A stretch of 64,000 nucleotides of DNA from Plazaster borealis. Its lineage: Eukaryota > Echinodermata > Asteroidea > Forcipulatida > Labidiasteridae. A program made the translations under genes and the position numbers. How positions within the stretch are numbered: the stretch's first letter is position 1; every line of letters begins with the position of its first letter. The notes under the pieces were generated by a model. That model did no database searches, was not told the origin of the DNA, and was given only the letters and a program-made list of their open reading frames with translations. The DNA lies in contig CM037467.1 of assembly GCA_021014325.1 (NCBI GenBank), positions 6,992,273 to 7,056,272 of the forward strand, written 5' to 3'. This document shows positions 10,577-22,273 of this stretch, piece by piece.

Positions 10577-11359
10577 AGTTACATCGAAACAGGTTTATAT
10601 GATGGGTTTAAAGGGACATTGCGCATTATTTACGCCATCATTTGTGTAAATATTTGCAATTTGTGCAAATATTCTGGACTTCGGCTTAAGTCTTAAATAT
10701 TTACATCATTATTGACATACACATTCACGACTTTGCCCGTGTCATGAATGGTGATGTAAATTGGCGTTTAAATTTACGATTTGTGCCGCAAATCGCATAC
10801 TTTATGTACGAATGATTGGCGTAATAATTCACAACTTTTACCCCCATTCGCAAATATTTACACCTGTTGGATAAAATTCACAACTGTATTGAACCCATGC
10901 GTGAATTGTTTTCCATTAACTTGGGGTGTCCACAAACCACACGTACAGTCTGGCATCTAGACACCCCGATTTCCGACTTAAATAAAGGCAAGGCATTTTC
11001 GAGTCTCAAATCCATGGACCACCAACCTCGTCCCCATGGTGTGTCGAGCAGTACGAGGTTGACCGCTCTCTCACCCTGGTATTGGATCATTTGCATACCC
11101 ATAATTTTTTGGATACGTATGCAAATTAGAATAGTCTGGCTGTGAACATGGTGAATACTGAATGAGTACAACTTAACATGTTTACGTTAGACTTTTGTAC
11201 ACCAGTCGTTGCCCAATCAGGGTCCAAGTAAGGAGTTTCCCTCCCAGGGTTTACTGTTGCATGGTTGGAAATAAAGTAAACCATGGGGACGAGGTTGATG
11301 GACCACAGCTTCACAATGAGGTTTGCCCGATGCAGTTCTTCTTATATATTTTTAAGTCT

Positions 11360-11486
11360 TAGGCCGTGTCCGAATTGGCAGCTACAGCTACGGCTACGGC
11401 TAGATATCCGCGTCATCGTGCGTTGAAGAATATGACGTCCTTAGCAACACCCTTAGCAACAGCCGTAGCCGTAGCTGTAGCCTTGC
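11360..11486. mobile_element. Palindromic MITE (AGGCCGTGTCCGAATT family), right end lost
   Basis: Begins TAGGCCGTGTCCGAATTGGC, then CAGCTACAGCTACGGCTACG with the reverse complement GCCGTAGCCGTAGCTGTAGC near the end. The terminal part present in the full copy at 53647-53790 is missing here. Confidence 0.7.
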
Positions 11487-11835
11487 AATGTAGCAATACT
11501 TTACGGTGCCAGACAAAACTGCGTGCTTGACGACCTAGGCTGTTTAAAATATGTATATAATCACGCCCGACTGGGTTTTCGACTTGAGGCCCCAGATCCT
11601 GAATTCAATAATACGCCGAAATTTGCGTCAGTAAAAAAAAAAAAAAAATTTAAAAAAAAAAAATTCTTATTTAGCGCATTTTACAATAAACGTAACAATG
11701 CGCTTTACATTAGTGCCCTGGTCATTCGGCCAATAACATTCCTTTAACCTTTCTCAGCTCCCTGGGGAGTATATATATCCCCGAGCTGCCGTAGCGCTCC
11801 GAAGGCTTTTTCAAACACAATATCAACTTCTACCC

Positions 11836-11990
11836 TCGCAGGTACCCATTTATACCCCTTGGTGAAGACAAGCAATTATATTTAAGTGTCTTGCTCAAGG
11901 ACACAAGTGACCGGGATTCGAACCCACAACCTGATGACTAACCATCAGAACTTGAATTCGATGCTCTTAACCGCTCGGCCACGACACTCT
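11836..11990 (-). mobile_element. tRNA-derived SINE, copy 1
   Basis: On the minus strand the head reads GTGGCCGAGCGGTTAAGAGC (A-box-like) and then GTGGGTTCGAATCCCGG (B-box/T-loop), followed by a non-tRNA body (CACTTGTGTCCTTGAGCAAG). The head resembles a tRNA of the Leu/Ser class but has no clean cloverleaf. A second member with the same body is at 63330-63454 and reads the same way. The pair supports a SINE family rather than a tRNA gene. Confidence 0.65.
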
Positions 11991-12257
11991 AAAATAAACG
12001 ACTTAATACAGTAAAACAGTACAGTAATACACGACGAGGGCATTTAATTATTGTGATTTTCAACACTAACTCTGACGTAAAGACTTGCGGCTTTGGTACA
12101 AATCGTGAATTTTTACGAGAATGTTTGCGTACATACTTGCGATTTGGGGCATAAATCATGAATATTTGCATATAATTTCATTCACGATTTGTGCCAAAAA
12201 TTGCAAACATTTGTGCAAATATAGACGTAAAATCTATGTTTGCAATTTCCCTTCAAA

Positions 12258-13250
12258 GCCACCATCAAGCCACCATCAAGCTTTAGATGAGTGAAGCACG
12301 CAACAATGTTCTGCATTTTTGATTTCGTAGTTTACAAAGTGGTGTCGTAGAAAAAGTTGATTCTAGGTCCGGTCTTTTTGCCAATTTGATCAAAATTTAT
12401 ATATAAATTTATATCTAAATTTGAAGTGGCACATTTAACAGATTTTAACCTTTCATTTAAAGTAATTACACTAACAGATATCTGTCAATGATTAAGAGTA
12501 GTTAGTTAAAAACTATAGAATAATTGGCGAGATCCTGACATTATCCCGTGCGCTATTTTTTTTCTTCCTTTTACGAACTTTTTTCCCCCATACGGGAAAT
12601 ATAACATGGGCTGGAGGAGGATGATTCCAAAGAGGGTGCTATCGAAAGAAGTTTGTACACAGTTCGCCGACAACAAGTTCGTAGGGAAAAAAAATCTCGC
12701 ATCCAGTGCATCAGCCATGTACAAACAATTTTACATGTTACACGTATTCTGTGCACTGTTCTTTGCACACGAGAAAGGTTTGAAACAGCATCATCAGAGA
12801 AAACAATCTTTGAAACAAAAATAAGCAAAAATTGGGCCATGCAACTTTAACATTGTTTACTGAGATCTTAGCAATAAATCAGCAGGAAACCAGTCAAAGC
12901 AGTATTAAATACACACTACTTTGGCTGGTCATCTTTTTCTTCTTGCTTACCCTTTTTATGCCTTTGAAAAATTAGTGAAACCTTTTCAATCATTAAGCAT
13001 TAAATTTTAGTCTAAACAAAGTCTAACTGAAAAGGTTATTGATCTAAGCTGAATAACATTAAATTCTCTTTATAGGTAATGAAGTTAGGTTTAATGTACT
13101 TGTATAGGAGTGCAAAATATTAACACAATGTTTCTGGGTTTATTAGAATCACTTTTAAGTAATTCAATATATTAGAGCTATTTCACATGATGCTTAAAGT
13201 CACCCGGAAATAGTTTTTTTTTTTTTTTTTTTTTACATTAGTATATGTAT
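12258..13250. other. Anonymous sequence, no gene seen
   Basis: AT-rich, with overlapping short frames on both strands (about 12506-12850) that lack domains and splice sites. A T18 run ends near 13233. Confidence 0.4.
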
Positions 13251-13251
13251 A

Positions 13252-14136
13252 TTAAAGGAACACGTTGCCTTAAAATCTCAAGAAATTTTGCTGTTTGGAA
13301 GTGTTCCATATCCTTATTAAGAGTTGTTCGTGCAATAACATGCCTTTAATGTGTTATAATTAGTGAATGGTGATTAAAAACCCCAAACATTGCCATCTGA
13401 CCCCGAGATCTGCCCCGCGAAACGTATACGTATTTCCAGCCGTAAATACCACCGTCCATGTAATGGGCAAAATGCGCGACGAACAGTCGTTACGCTAGTG
13501 CCGTAGTCAGTGGCCTGGTAAACCAGTCAGATCTCCTTGCTCTATGGTCAGATGAAAACCGGGTAATAATCTCATTTTCTAACTCGTTCGCAACTTGTAA
13601 ACCGAGCTAAAGCTAGCTCAGTATTGGGTCCAAAATATCCAGCCAGGTATTTGCGGAACGGCCAGCCGCATATTCAGAATATTAGAACACATGCAGTACA
13701 GGGAGGAGACAAACTATCACATTTGGTTCACCTCCTGTACTGCATGTGTTCTAATCGCCGGCTGGCTATATCGGGCCCAATACTGTGCTAGATTCAGCTC
13801 GGTGTTGGATATTTATTGGAATACAATAAACAGATGGTAATCGTAACATTTTTAATAAAATAATTGCTCAGTCGTAGTTCAACAGCTGCGACTGGAAATA
13901 AGACCAATAGAATTTGTCCGCCATTTATGGGAGTCAAAATCTTGACTCCCATAAATGGCGGAGCGTTTTGTTTCGCGAAAGTGAGCAAAAGCGAAGCATT
14001 TCTAAGGCACGTTTGTGTGGATAATTATATTCTACTTTTTAAACATCTTTCCGACCGTGCTCATTATACATCAAACGCTTGTTATAGCCCAAAAGCGCCC
14101 AACAGCGCCCAACCCGAAGGCAACGTGTCCCTTTAA
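13252..14136. mobile_element. Non-autonomous transposon of 885 bp, copy 1
   Basis: The terminal inverted repeats are TTAAAGGAACACGTTGCCTT and GAAGGCAACGTGTCCCTTTAA. A second, nearly identical copy lies at 16959-17843, and comparing them fixes the ends. There are strong internal hairpins. 13916-13964 pairs CCGCCATTTATGGGAGTCAA with its complement across a 4-base loop. 13685-13754 pairs AGAACACATGCAGTACAGG with its complement. No transposase is encoded; the open frames on both strands are shared chance frames over the hairpins. Confidence 0.8.
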
Positions 14137-14369
14137 CAATAAAACATTTTTTTGAGTAATTGTTAGTCATGATTTATTTGTTAAAAAAATAGATAAAGTT
14201 GTTTGGGGCTGACTCCGCCCATCCCTTTTTGTGACGTCAATCGAGGCAGACTTCGCCGCGATCGAACATCGACCCCCTCGAACTTGCCTGCATTTACGTG
14301 CAAGTAGTGAGCTTGTACGTTTCGTTTGGTTATCCCAAAAAAGGGATTTTCCGTGCATTTTTCCGGCAA

Positions 14370-14615
14370 TGCCGACCAGGTGTATTGCTGCTGGATGCAG
14401 CAAAACGACAAAAGATGGGGTCAGGGAGCATTTGTTTCCTGCAGATCCCAAATATAGGCAGTTACGGGCATCAAAAGTCAGGCTAACGAGGGCAAAGTGG
14501 TCCGGTCCGACGTCGTTTTCAGCGCTGCAGCGAACATGTTTCTGGTGTTCGGATCGACTTGAGCTGTATGCCGCGCCGTGGCGCGCCGATCCGATTAGTC
14601 ATCACGGGGCCGCTA
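14370..14615 (+). pseudogene. Frameshifted THAP-type zinc-finger domain
   Basis: From the ATG at 14370 the frame reads MPTRCIAAGCSKTTKDG..., then FPADPKYRQL, KVRLTRAKW and GPTSFSAL. This is the start of a THAP domain (MP-x2-C-x4-C ... FP ... W ... P). The expected C-x2-H pair follows only after a frame change near 14526: the continuous frame gives QRTCFW, while the neighbouring frame gives CSEH. A conserved tryptophan in the middle (RQLW in the family) is an arginine here. THAP domains are DNA-binding modules of host regulators and of P-element-type transposases. No transposase catalytic part follows. I read it as a decayed fragment, though a single sequencing error could mimic the frameshift. 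Confidence 0.6.
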
Positions 14616-14689
14616 AAATACCTCACATAGACCTTGACCGTGTTGCCACCATCTTGGTCACGTTCCCTGTATCATTCCAGTAACAGTAA

Positions 14690-16860
14690 TGATTGCTAAT
14701 CTTATTGCACAAAAAAAGGAACCAGACTATTTTTTCTTCCAGCCTCGATGTGGTTAGAACGAGTTGGATTGGAGAAAAATCAAGATGGCCGCACCATAAT
14801 AAAGGTCTATTATCCGTGTTCTCGTTATGACCGTGCTCGTATCTTCCGTTTATTAAGACATTAGAAACGCGCATGGGACAGTTCGGGACCGGTGAAAACA
14901 TCGCATCATACTGATCAGGTACCCAGACGTAATGTACAGGGCCAGACTACATATTTTCTCTTCAAATATCCCGCGCCTCGATTGACGTCACGAACAGCGC
15001 CATGTAAACGGGGGCCTATTTTTAAGTTTGTAATTAAAATAAAAACACAAATTTTTAACCTTAGTTAATTGTTTATTCACATTCCACTCATAAAAATGTA
15101 TATATTAACGACAAAAGCTTTATTTTGACAAAATACCACTGCCAGATGCCTTTAACATCTTAAACCAAGATTGTCGATGTAGTAGAGCTGCACAGTCGCA
15201 TTGTTTAGTGTTTATTGCCGTTTTTGCGCACTGTGTGTGGGTGTAGGTAACAAAACTTACAATTTAATTATTTTAAGAAAGATAATAGATAGATACGGCG
15301 TATTAATGTTAAAATGTTTCAATGTTTTTGTTTTTTGAGGATCAAACTAAGACTGTTAGCTCAGATGTAATAAATACAAAATGCATTATAATTAAGTTAT
15401 TTATTTGAGATCGATCAAATTCACGAAGGACACGTTCTCAAGCTTCCCGGCTGGATTGTTATCATCAAATTCTTAGACTTTGATCGATAAAAACAAAAAT
15501 CACAATCTTTGAGAAAGTAAATGATTTATAGACAAGTACATTAATTCCATCCACGACAGTTTCCATCAACACACACAAACACCAACCTGCTGGTTATGCT
15601 GTTGGAAAAACAAAAACAGAATGGGTGATGTTTTGTCCGGAATTTTGTACACTCTTATCTTTTTTGGATTGGAGCGAAATAAACAACAATAAATTTGGAA
15701 ATACTGTCAACAACAGCAAAATATTTTGTTGTTGTTATTGACAGCATTTTAGACTTTAATATTTCTTTAGATGATTTTAAAAATTTATTTGGACACTTCG
15801 ATTTTATTGAAGCTTTCAAAACCTCGATTCTAACTAAATGTATTGTATTGTATGTTGTAAGCTTATCAATGATTAAAGAAAGTGGTTACGTATTCATCTT
15901 GACTCTTGTGACGAATGCATCATGTGACTGAGAATTCAACATTTTTAGTTGTGCTTTACATTGTTTTTAATGACGTCGGTCTTTGTTTTATTTTAGGGCA
16001 CAATTATTGTCTCTTATAACCTTTGTATTTCTTTAGAATTTGTCGTAGAGTGACGGTTGGTATTAAAGTTCTACTTTTAATCACACTTCCCTAATTTGGC
16101 ACGTATTTTCACTCTTTGGAACGAGGTGCAAACTCTTCGAATTACTTCCTTCGATCCACAAAATGCAGAAATAAACATAATGTGAGCTCATCAAACGATC
16201 ACATCGCAATTTCCCGTACTCCACGAGCGCACGTGTATATCAGTCAGCCATGACAGCAGCCAAGAAGCGAATTATCAGCGAATTATAACATGCACAATGT
16301 TCAATATGTACCATGATATTTATAGGTACTTTGAGAAAGGTAGCTCTATGTGAGATGAGAGTCATCTCCCGTACACTCTCCCCTACGTCACATAGACCAT
16401 TTTATTCCTCCGTGGATATAAACAGTTCATATCGCACGGGAGTGAGCGTAAAGTTTGCAATCCTGTTTGTAAGTGTGGCGTAATTCCACTGAATTACGTA
16501 ATGGTCTGAAGGAAGTTGAGTCAAAAGTTCCCCATGAATTATACTAATTAAATTCACATGTGCTTACAGACACTACGCCGTAGAGTTGTGCAAGCTAGGC
16601 AGAGCAGACGCACAAGCACGTATGCGTCAGACCACCATCAGACATATACAAAAAAGGTGCAATGTTCCCCTCATTAATTTGCCATCCAGTAGTGTTAAGG
16701 CCTTGTCACACGAGGATATTTTTACAGGCACTTGGAGGCAACCATCTGCACTGCATGTAAAAGGAACACTTCGGTAGTACAGCAGACATTTTTCTAATAT
16801 ATCTTACTGTCCCCCAGACAAATATGTGGAAATTAACATGTGAATATTTTTTCTTCTTGG
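14690..16860. other. Anonymous AT-rich sequence, no gene seen
   Basis: No frame here shows domain character. The 78-codon frame at 15695-15931 is AT-rich and without splice context. Confidence 0.4.
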
Positions 16861-16869
16861 AGATTGCCT

Positions 16870-17965
16870 GCCACTCTAAAAACAAGTGTTTATGTTTTAA
16901 CGCTAAAATAAACGCCTGCTTGATAACACTTAATAAACACGTTCAGGCGTTAAAACTATTAAAGGAACACGTTGCCTTAAAATCTCAAGAAATTTTGCTG
17001 TTTGGAAGTGTTCCATATCCTTATTAAGAGTTGTTCGTGCAATAACATGCCTTTAATGTGTTATAATTAGTGAATGGTGATTAAAAAAACCCAAACATTG
17101 CCATCTGACCCCGAGATCTGCCCCGCGAAACGTATACGTATTTCCAGCCGTAAATACCACCGTCCATGTAATGGGCAAAATGCGCGACGAACAGTCGTTA
17201 CGCTAGTGCCGTAGTCAGTGGCCTGGTAAACCAGTCAGATCTCCTTGCTCTATGGTCAGATGAAAACCGGGTAATAATCTCATTTTCTACCTCGCTCGCA
17301 ACTTGTAAACCGAGCTAAAGCTAGCTCAGTATTGGGTCCAAAATATCCAGCCAGGTATTTGCGGAACGGCCAGCCGCATATTCAGAATATTAGAACACAT
17401 GCAGTACAGTGAGTAGACAAACTATCACATTTGGTTCACCTCCCTGTACTGCATGTGTTCTAATCGCCGGCTGGCTATATCGGGACCAATACTGTGCTAG
17501 ATTCAGCTCGGTGTTGGATATTTATTGGAATACAATAAACAGATGGTAATCGTAACATTTTTAATAAAATAATTGCTCAGTCGTAGTTCAACAGCTGCGA
17601 CTGGAAATAAGACTAATAGAATTTGTCCGCCATTTATGGGAGTCAAAATCTTGACTCCCATAAATGGCGGAGCGTTTTGTTTCGCGAAAGTGAGCAAAAG
17701 CGAAGCATTTCTAAGGCACGTTTGTGTGGATAATTATATTCTACTTTTTAAACATCTTTCCGACCGTGCTCATTATACATCAAACGCTTGTTATAGCCCA
17801 AAAGCGCCCAACAGCGCCCAACCCGAGGGCAACGTGTCCCTTTTTTAAAGTAAACATGTTCAGGCGTTTAAATTTCATTGAAATAAACGCGTTTAGGCGT
17901 TATAAAATATTAAAATAAACACGTTTAGGTGTTAGAAATATTAACCTAAACGCGTTTATGTGTTA
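16870..17965. repeat. AATAAACACGTTYAGGCGTTAAAA repeat, split by a transposon
   Basis: Units like AATAAACACGTTCAGGCGTT (about 35-40 bp spacing) occur at 16905-16955 and again at 17845-17965, on both sides of the 885-bp transposon copy. The array existed before that insertion. Looser matches occur at 9080-9370. Confidence 0.6.
16959..17843. mobile_element. Non-autonomous transposon of 885 bp, copy 2
   Basis: Near-identical to 13252-14136 throughout, with a few substitutions (for example CCCCAAACATTG versus ACCCAAACATTG, and GGGAGGAGAC versus GTGAGTAGAC). The same terminal repeats and hairpins are present. It interrupts a pre-existing AATAAACACGTTYAGGCGTT array. High identity suggests recent mobility of the family, which would need a transposase supplied from elsewhere. 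Confidence 0.8.
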
Positions 17966-18109
17966 AAGGAAATGAACACCACAACACGTATATAAGCTGA
18001 TAACACTTAATAAGCACTTCAACATGTCTTTGCCCTTATAGAGCGTTTATTTCTAAACGTTCCGTTGGATGGCGTTTGCTTTATAACGCCCTTAACCATG
18101 TACTCTACA

Positions 18110-18960
18110 GTAAAAACTAAATTCAAAAATGAATGCATTAAATCTCAACACAAATAAGACTGAAAATTGATGTATTTCAGTATTCAATTAATTTGTGCAA
18201 TTTATAGGTAAGTTTTGTTGGCACTCCTTGAGTAAGGGAAAGGATTGTACAAAGTTTGTTATTCACATTAAGTTTTTGGTTGGAAAATAATTTTAAAAAG
18301 ATTATTACAAATTCAGATTTTCTGTTATACATTTTCAAACATTATAAAAATTGTTTTAAACCGTCATTCACTTTAACTTATAAGATGATATCAGCAAATG
18401 CTTGTTAAACATAATATGTCACTTAAAGCGAATAGATGGCAGGGGGTGGGGTGGGGTTGGCAATCAAAACACACTCCCAAAAATCGAATATGGATCCTTG
18501 TCACCTGCTGACAACTGACTTTCTGAAAGTTATCTTTAAGAATAAAAATCTCTATCAAATTAAATCAGAGCCAAAATTCAAAGAACTGCTTCATGCAAAA
18601 TTTTACTTTAAGAATTTCTGCCACAAAACCGACTGTGCGAGAAACTATAATCACATCTCGTGCTGCTATCTTTTTTCCCTTTCTTTTTTTCTGGTGGAAA
18701 AAATATATGCTGTGCTCATCATCTATATACTTAATGCAATTGGAATCATGTTTGACACTATAACTTACAATCTGAAAGTTTTCTTTTGATTAGAGATGCA
18801 TGGTTTTTCTTCCATGTATCAACACCGAATCATACCTGTGACCATGCAGCTCTTTGAAAGTTGGCTTGAGAAAGTTTTCAAACATCTTTCAATAACTCTA
18901 TTTAAAAACTGGCAACAATTGAAAATGCAAAGTTTCTTTGAATCTCGTTTTCTTCTACTT
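18110..18960. other. Anonymous AT-rich sequence, no gene seen
   Basis: The 117-codon frame at 18436-18789 is rich in Phe, Ile, Lys and Asn, as expected from AT-rich DNA. It has no domain, so I do not call it a gene. Confidence 0.4.
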
Positions 18961-18981
18961 TAGACCCCAGGTAATTGTACA

Positions 18982-19329
18982 CTAACTTTTGAAATTAGTA
19001 GTGAATGCCTGGAAGTTTGTTCCTTTGAACGAAGTGTACGGTTCCTCCAGAATAGTCTGCTGAATAAATCCAAGAAGTTGTCCATAGATTGCTGGATAGT
19101 TTAGATCAAAGGCGTAGTACATGCAAGTAGTGTTAATACACTTTCAAAAACATTACATTTACTACTCTGAATGATCTGCCCCTCTCCAACGTAGGGCCAT
19201 AGGTTCTTTGTCTTTCACTGGTTTCACCTTGAGCACTCTTGGAAGTCTTTCCTTTGCCCTCAACAACTTCTAAGCGGTTTTCAAGTGCAGCTAACACCTC
19301 AATCTCTGTTGAGCTCTCCTGAAATGAAA
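18982..19329 (-). pseudogene. Unidentified coding relic or partial gene, two minus-strand frames
   Basis: On the minus strand an acceptor-like TTTCATTTCAG (ending at about 19330) precedes an open stretch reading ESSTEIEVLAALENRLEVVE... to LERGRSFRVVN. Just downstream, in a different frame, 52 codons end at a stop at 18982-18984 and read YYAFDLNYPAIYGQLLGFIQ, then QTILEEPYTSFKG. Both stretches have strong coding character for such AT-rich surroundings. They are only about 10 bases apart, too close for an intron, so a one-base frame break near 19140-19150 is the simplest link. I do not recognise the family. Confidence 0.35.
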
Positions 19330-19582
19330 TCGTGTAAAACATTACATCAGAAATCAGTGAAAAAGTTTTTGTTCCAAAAATTTGATTTGTCAGATTTTTC
19401 CACACGAAACCTTTCGCTCTTGTTCTTGTCCACCAACAAGTAACGAACTGTAGATTATACATCATTAACATTCACTTTAAAACTTTACTAAGCCTTGAGG
19501 CAAACAAAACTCAGAGGTCTACGCATGCATAATCAAATTTAAAACAAAAAAATCAATATTTTAGGTTTTGCAACCCTGTTGC

Positions 19583-20616
19583 TAGCCTTGATCAAGGCGT
19601 TGGAGGTTTTAAAAAAAAAATTATTGTAATGTTTTAATTTTTATTTTCTTTGCGCCGCGCTACCCGCCCGAGCTACCCGCCCAAGCTACCAGCTACGTGC
19701 ATGGACGTGTCTGTGTGCAGTATCAGTGTGCGCATGCTCATATTATTGTGAGCTATACGCCCCGATCAACGCCTTGATGGTTTTGTATTGAAGCCAATGA
19801 CTCATTACTATAATGCGCGCGAAAGGCGAGACCCCATTGGTCAGTGGCGGAAGTCTTGTTTACTCATTCTTATGAATATGCATGCAGTATCCAGATGTGG
19901 CTACTTGCATGTACTGGCGCGCCGGTTTGAATTTGGGAATATTTTGTTATAATGATATCTATCTGAAAATGTTGCGTATTCTCCACAAATTGTCAGCTGA
20001 GCGAGACAATGAGGGCAGGAATATGAGGTTGAGTGGATCGATTTAGTACATAACATGTATACACCATTTCCCATCAGGAAGACGCTTTTCTGACGTTTTA
20101 TTTTATTTTATAATGGCCAATAGGCCCGATTGACCATCTCCTTTCTCCATCTTGCACCATTAAAACAGTGATTTAATCATTGTTGGTGCATTCATTGGAG
20201 GTAAAAAAATATATACAAAACAAAGACCTCACATAACTACAATATTGTTGATTGTTTCATCATGGAGGCAATTAATAGCTTATTGCACTTTTTATATCTT
20301 GTGGGCCGCCCCAAGAGGTACCCAATTTCAGAGCTGCCTATTTATTTAAAGCACATTTCCCAAGTACACTTACTAGAATAAGGTAGCTAAAACTCTAATT
20401 CACATGTATCATGTGTGACTGTGTATCCTTTCAATTTTTGCTTAGCAGTAAATTGTTAAGACCCTGCCCGAGAACAATTCGAAAGTATGAAGACGGTGTG
20501 GCTGCACAGAGTTAAGTCGGACTTCGAGAGGACATATATAGGAAAACACAAATGCAGAAACTACATCAACTCCAGAATTAATAACCAAAAGAATGGCGAA
20601 TGATCAGGGTTGTCCA
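19583..20616. repeat. Dispersed repeat, copy B
   Basis: Partner of 4846-6000, starting at TAGCCTTGATCAAGGCGTTGGAG. It lacks the 175-bp (TTTA)n insertion of copy A. Another CCTTGATCAAGG word follows at about 20623 and a near-palindromic CCTTGAATCAAGG at about 21070, so the element may extend to about 21100. Confidence 0.6.
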
Positions 20617-21196
20617 TATCCTTGATCAAGGTGCTCCAGCCGGCCGCGACCGGCCGATCCGCGTGTACAGCGTATAACATAACCAACACAGTGGTCGTCA
20701 TGGATTGCAGTGCAGCAGTAATTATGCAGCCTTGTCGTTCAGGTCAAATAGGTCATTCTCAATCGCGCCTGTGATTGGCCAATGTTTAGAATGAAACGCC
20801 CACATCCTGCATAAGTGCTTTTATTGGATTTCCAATAAAATATAAAGAAACACATAAGCTTTCATTTACAAACCGGTCAAGGCTGTTGTTTGAGTCACGC
20901 GTTCGAGGTTGAAAGAACGACCGTACTCACGACTTGGCTATACTGTTCTCGCTGTACAATGTATGTACATGTACTGTACCTGTACAATGTACACTGTCTA
21001 TGCACTGCAGTTGTTGCCGAATCGTGCCGAATCGTGCCGCACCGGGCCGGGGTACACTACGCCAACAGCCTTGAATCAAGGCTACACCCGGCGCGGTATA
21101 TACCTCGCAGGTACACGTATATACCAGCTGCATTGACAAGAGCGCACAGCTCTGCAAGAGCGGGCACTATGGCGCCCTCTTTAGACGGTGTACGAA

Positions 21197-21990
21197 TAAC
21201 CATGTTTATCGAAAAACTATGTTTATCGAAAAACAGTGTTTATCAGTCGATAAACAGAGTTTTTTTCGCGATGAACTCTGTTTATCGGCGAAAAACAATG
21301 TTTATCGAGTGATAAACACAGTTATTCTCAAAAAACAGTGTTTATCGACTGATAAACACTGTTTATCGAATTATTGGGCATTTGGCGTCGGCGAAAAACT
21401 GTGTTTATCGAAAAACTATGTTTATCAGTTGATAAACAGTGTTTATCGAAAAACTCTGTTTATCACCCCGAAAAACTCTGTTTATCAAGCGATAAACAGA
21501 GTTTTTCGATAAACAGTGTTTATCAGTTGATAAACAATGTTTATCTCGATAAACTCTGTTTATCGGCGAAAAACTTAGTTTATCGGCGAAAAACAGTGTT
21601 TATCAAGATAAACTGTGTTTATCAAGTGATAAACAGAGTTTTTCTCGAAAAACAGTGTTTATCGGTCGAAAAACAGTGTTTATCGGCGAAAAACAGTGTT
21701 TATCGGTGATAAACAGTGTTTATCGAATTATTGGGCATATGGCTTGCCATAGGTGTTTCGGCAGTGAAACCAAAACAGTTCTTGGTATAGGGTTCTTTTG
21801 TGCGGCGGGGTATGGCCGATAGACGAAGAAAGAAGATACCACAAACGTTCTTCAATTGGCTATAATTCATACAGAACGAATAGTGCACAGAGAATGAATA
21901 CATTTAGAAACAATTGACATTATATAGAGGTAAGGCTTGGTAACTGACCAGATAATAGTGGAGGTCAGTGTAAGTGTAAGTCCATGGGTA
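21197..21990. mobile_element. Uninterrupted copy of the GATAAAC-array element
   Basis: Reverse-complement partner of 1412-1646 plus 3647-4036. It begins ATAACCATGTTTATCG, carries the GATAAAC array to about 21728, then ATTGGGCATATGGCTTGCC and about 250 bp of unique body ending near TAAGTCCATGGGTAG. It shows what the first copy looked like before the foldback element entered. No coding frame is supported. Confidence 0.65.
21205..21728. repeat. Array of GATAAAC/GTTTATC palindromes, copy 2
   Basis: About 520 bp made almost only of GTTTATCG, GATAAACA and GAAAAAC blocks, longer than copy 1 and in opposite orientation. Many units form perfect 16-20 bp palindromes such as GATAAACACTGTTTATC. The KLCLS/NSVYR frames are repeat by-products. 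Confidence 0.8.
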
Positions 21991-22273
21991 GGGTCTACAT
22001 TCTATTGTGCCGCAACAAAATGTCCATACCAGCGACGAAACTGTTTCTCATAATGAAAGCACTATAAACAATACAGTGTAGTACAGTGCATTGCATCTGT
22101 GGGAAAATTCTATAGCCAAAGTTGGTTATGCCCCCAGAGACTCCCAGGGTCAATGTCAAGAAACCACCACCAGTACCGCTAGCCACTAGGCTGGATGCTG
22201 GACACCTCCAAGTTCACTGCACATGGTTGTTGCTAGGCAACAGCAGTACTTAGGGTTGCACAAGATACCTTAA

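Larger units (their letters stand above)
10607..12257. mobile_element. Inverted-repeat element of about 1.65 kb holding other elements
   Basis: The ends are TTTAAAGGGACATTGC and GCAATTTCCCTTCAAA. Both subterminal regions (10620-10870 and 12050-12245) are packed with GCAAATATTT/TTTGTGCAAATC-like words in inverted orientation. The interior contains a truncated GTAGCCGTAGC element (11360-11486), a CCATGGGGACGAGG fragment (about 11261-11294), poly-A stretches (about 11633-11662) and a tRNA-derived SINE (11836-11990). No transposase frame is seen. Confidence 0.5.

Noticed and set aside
11880..11990. Functional tRNA gene of the Leu/Ser type
   Set aside because: The A- and B-box are present but stems do not pair cleanly, and the same non-tRNA body follows in a second copy, so a SINE is the better call.
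18436..18789. 117-codon plus-strand frame
   Set aside because: AT-rich composition, no domain, no Kozak or splice support.
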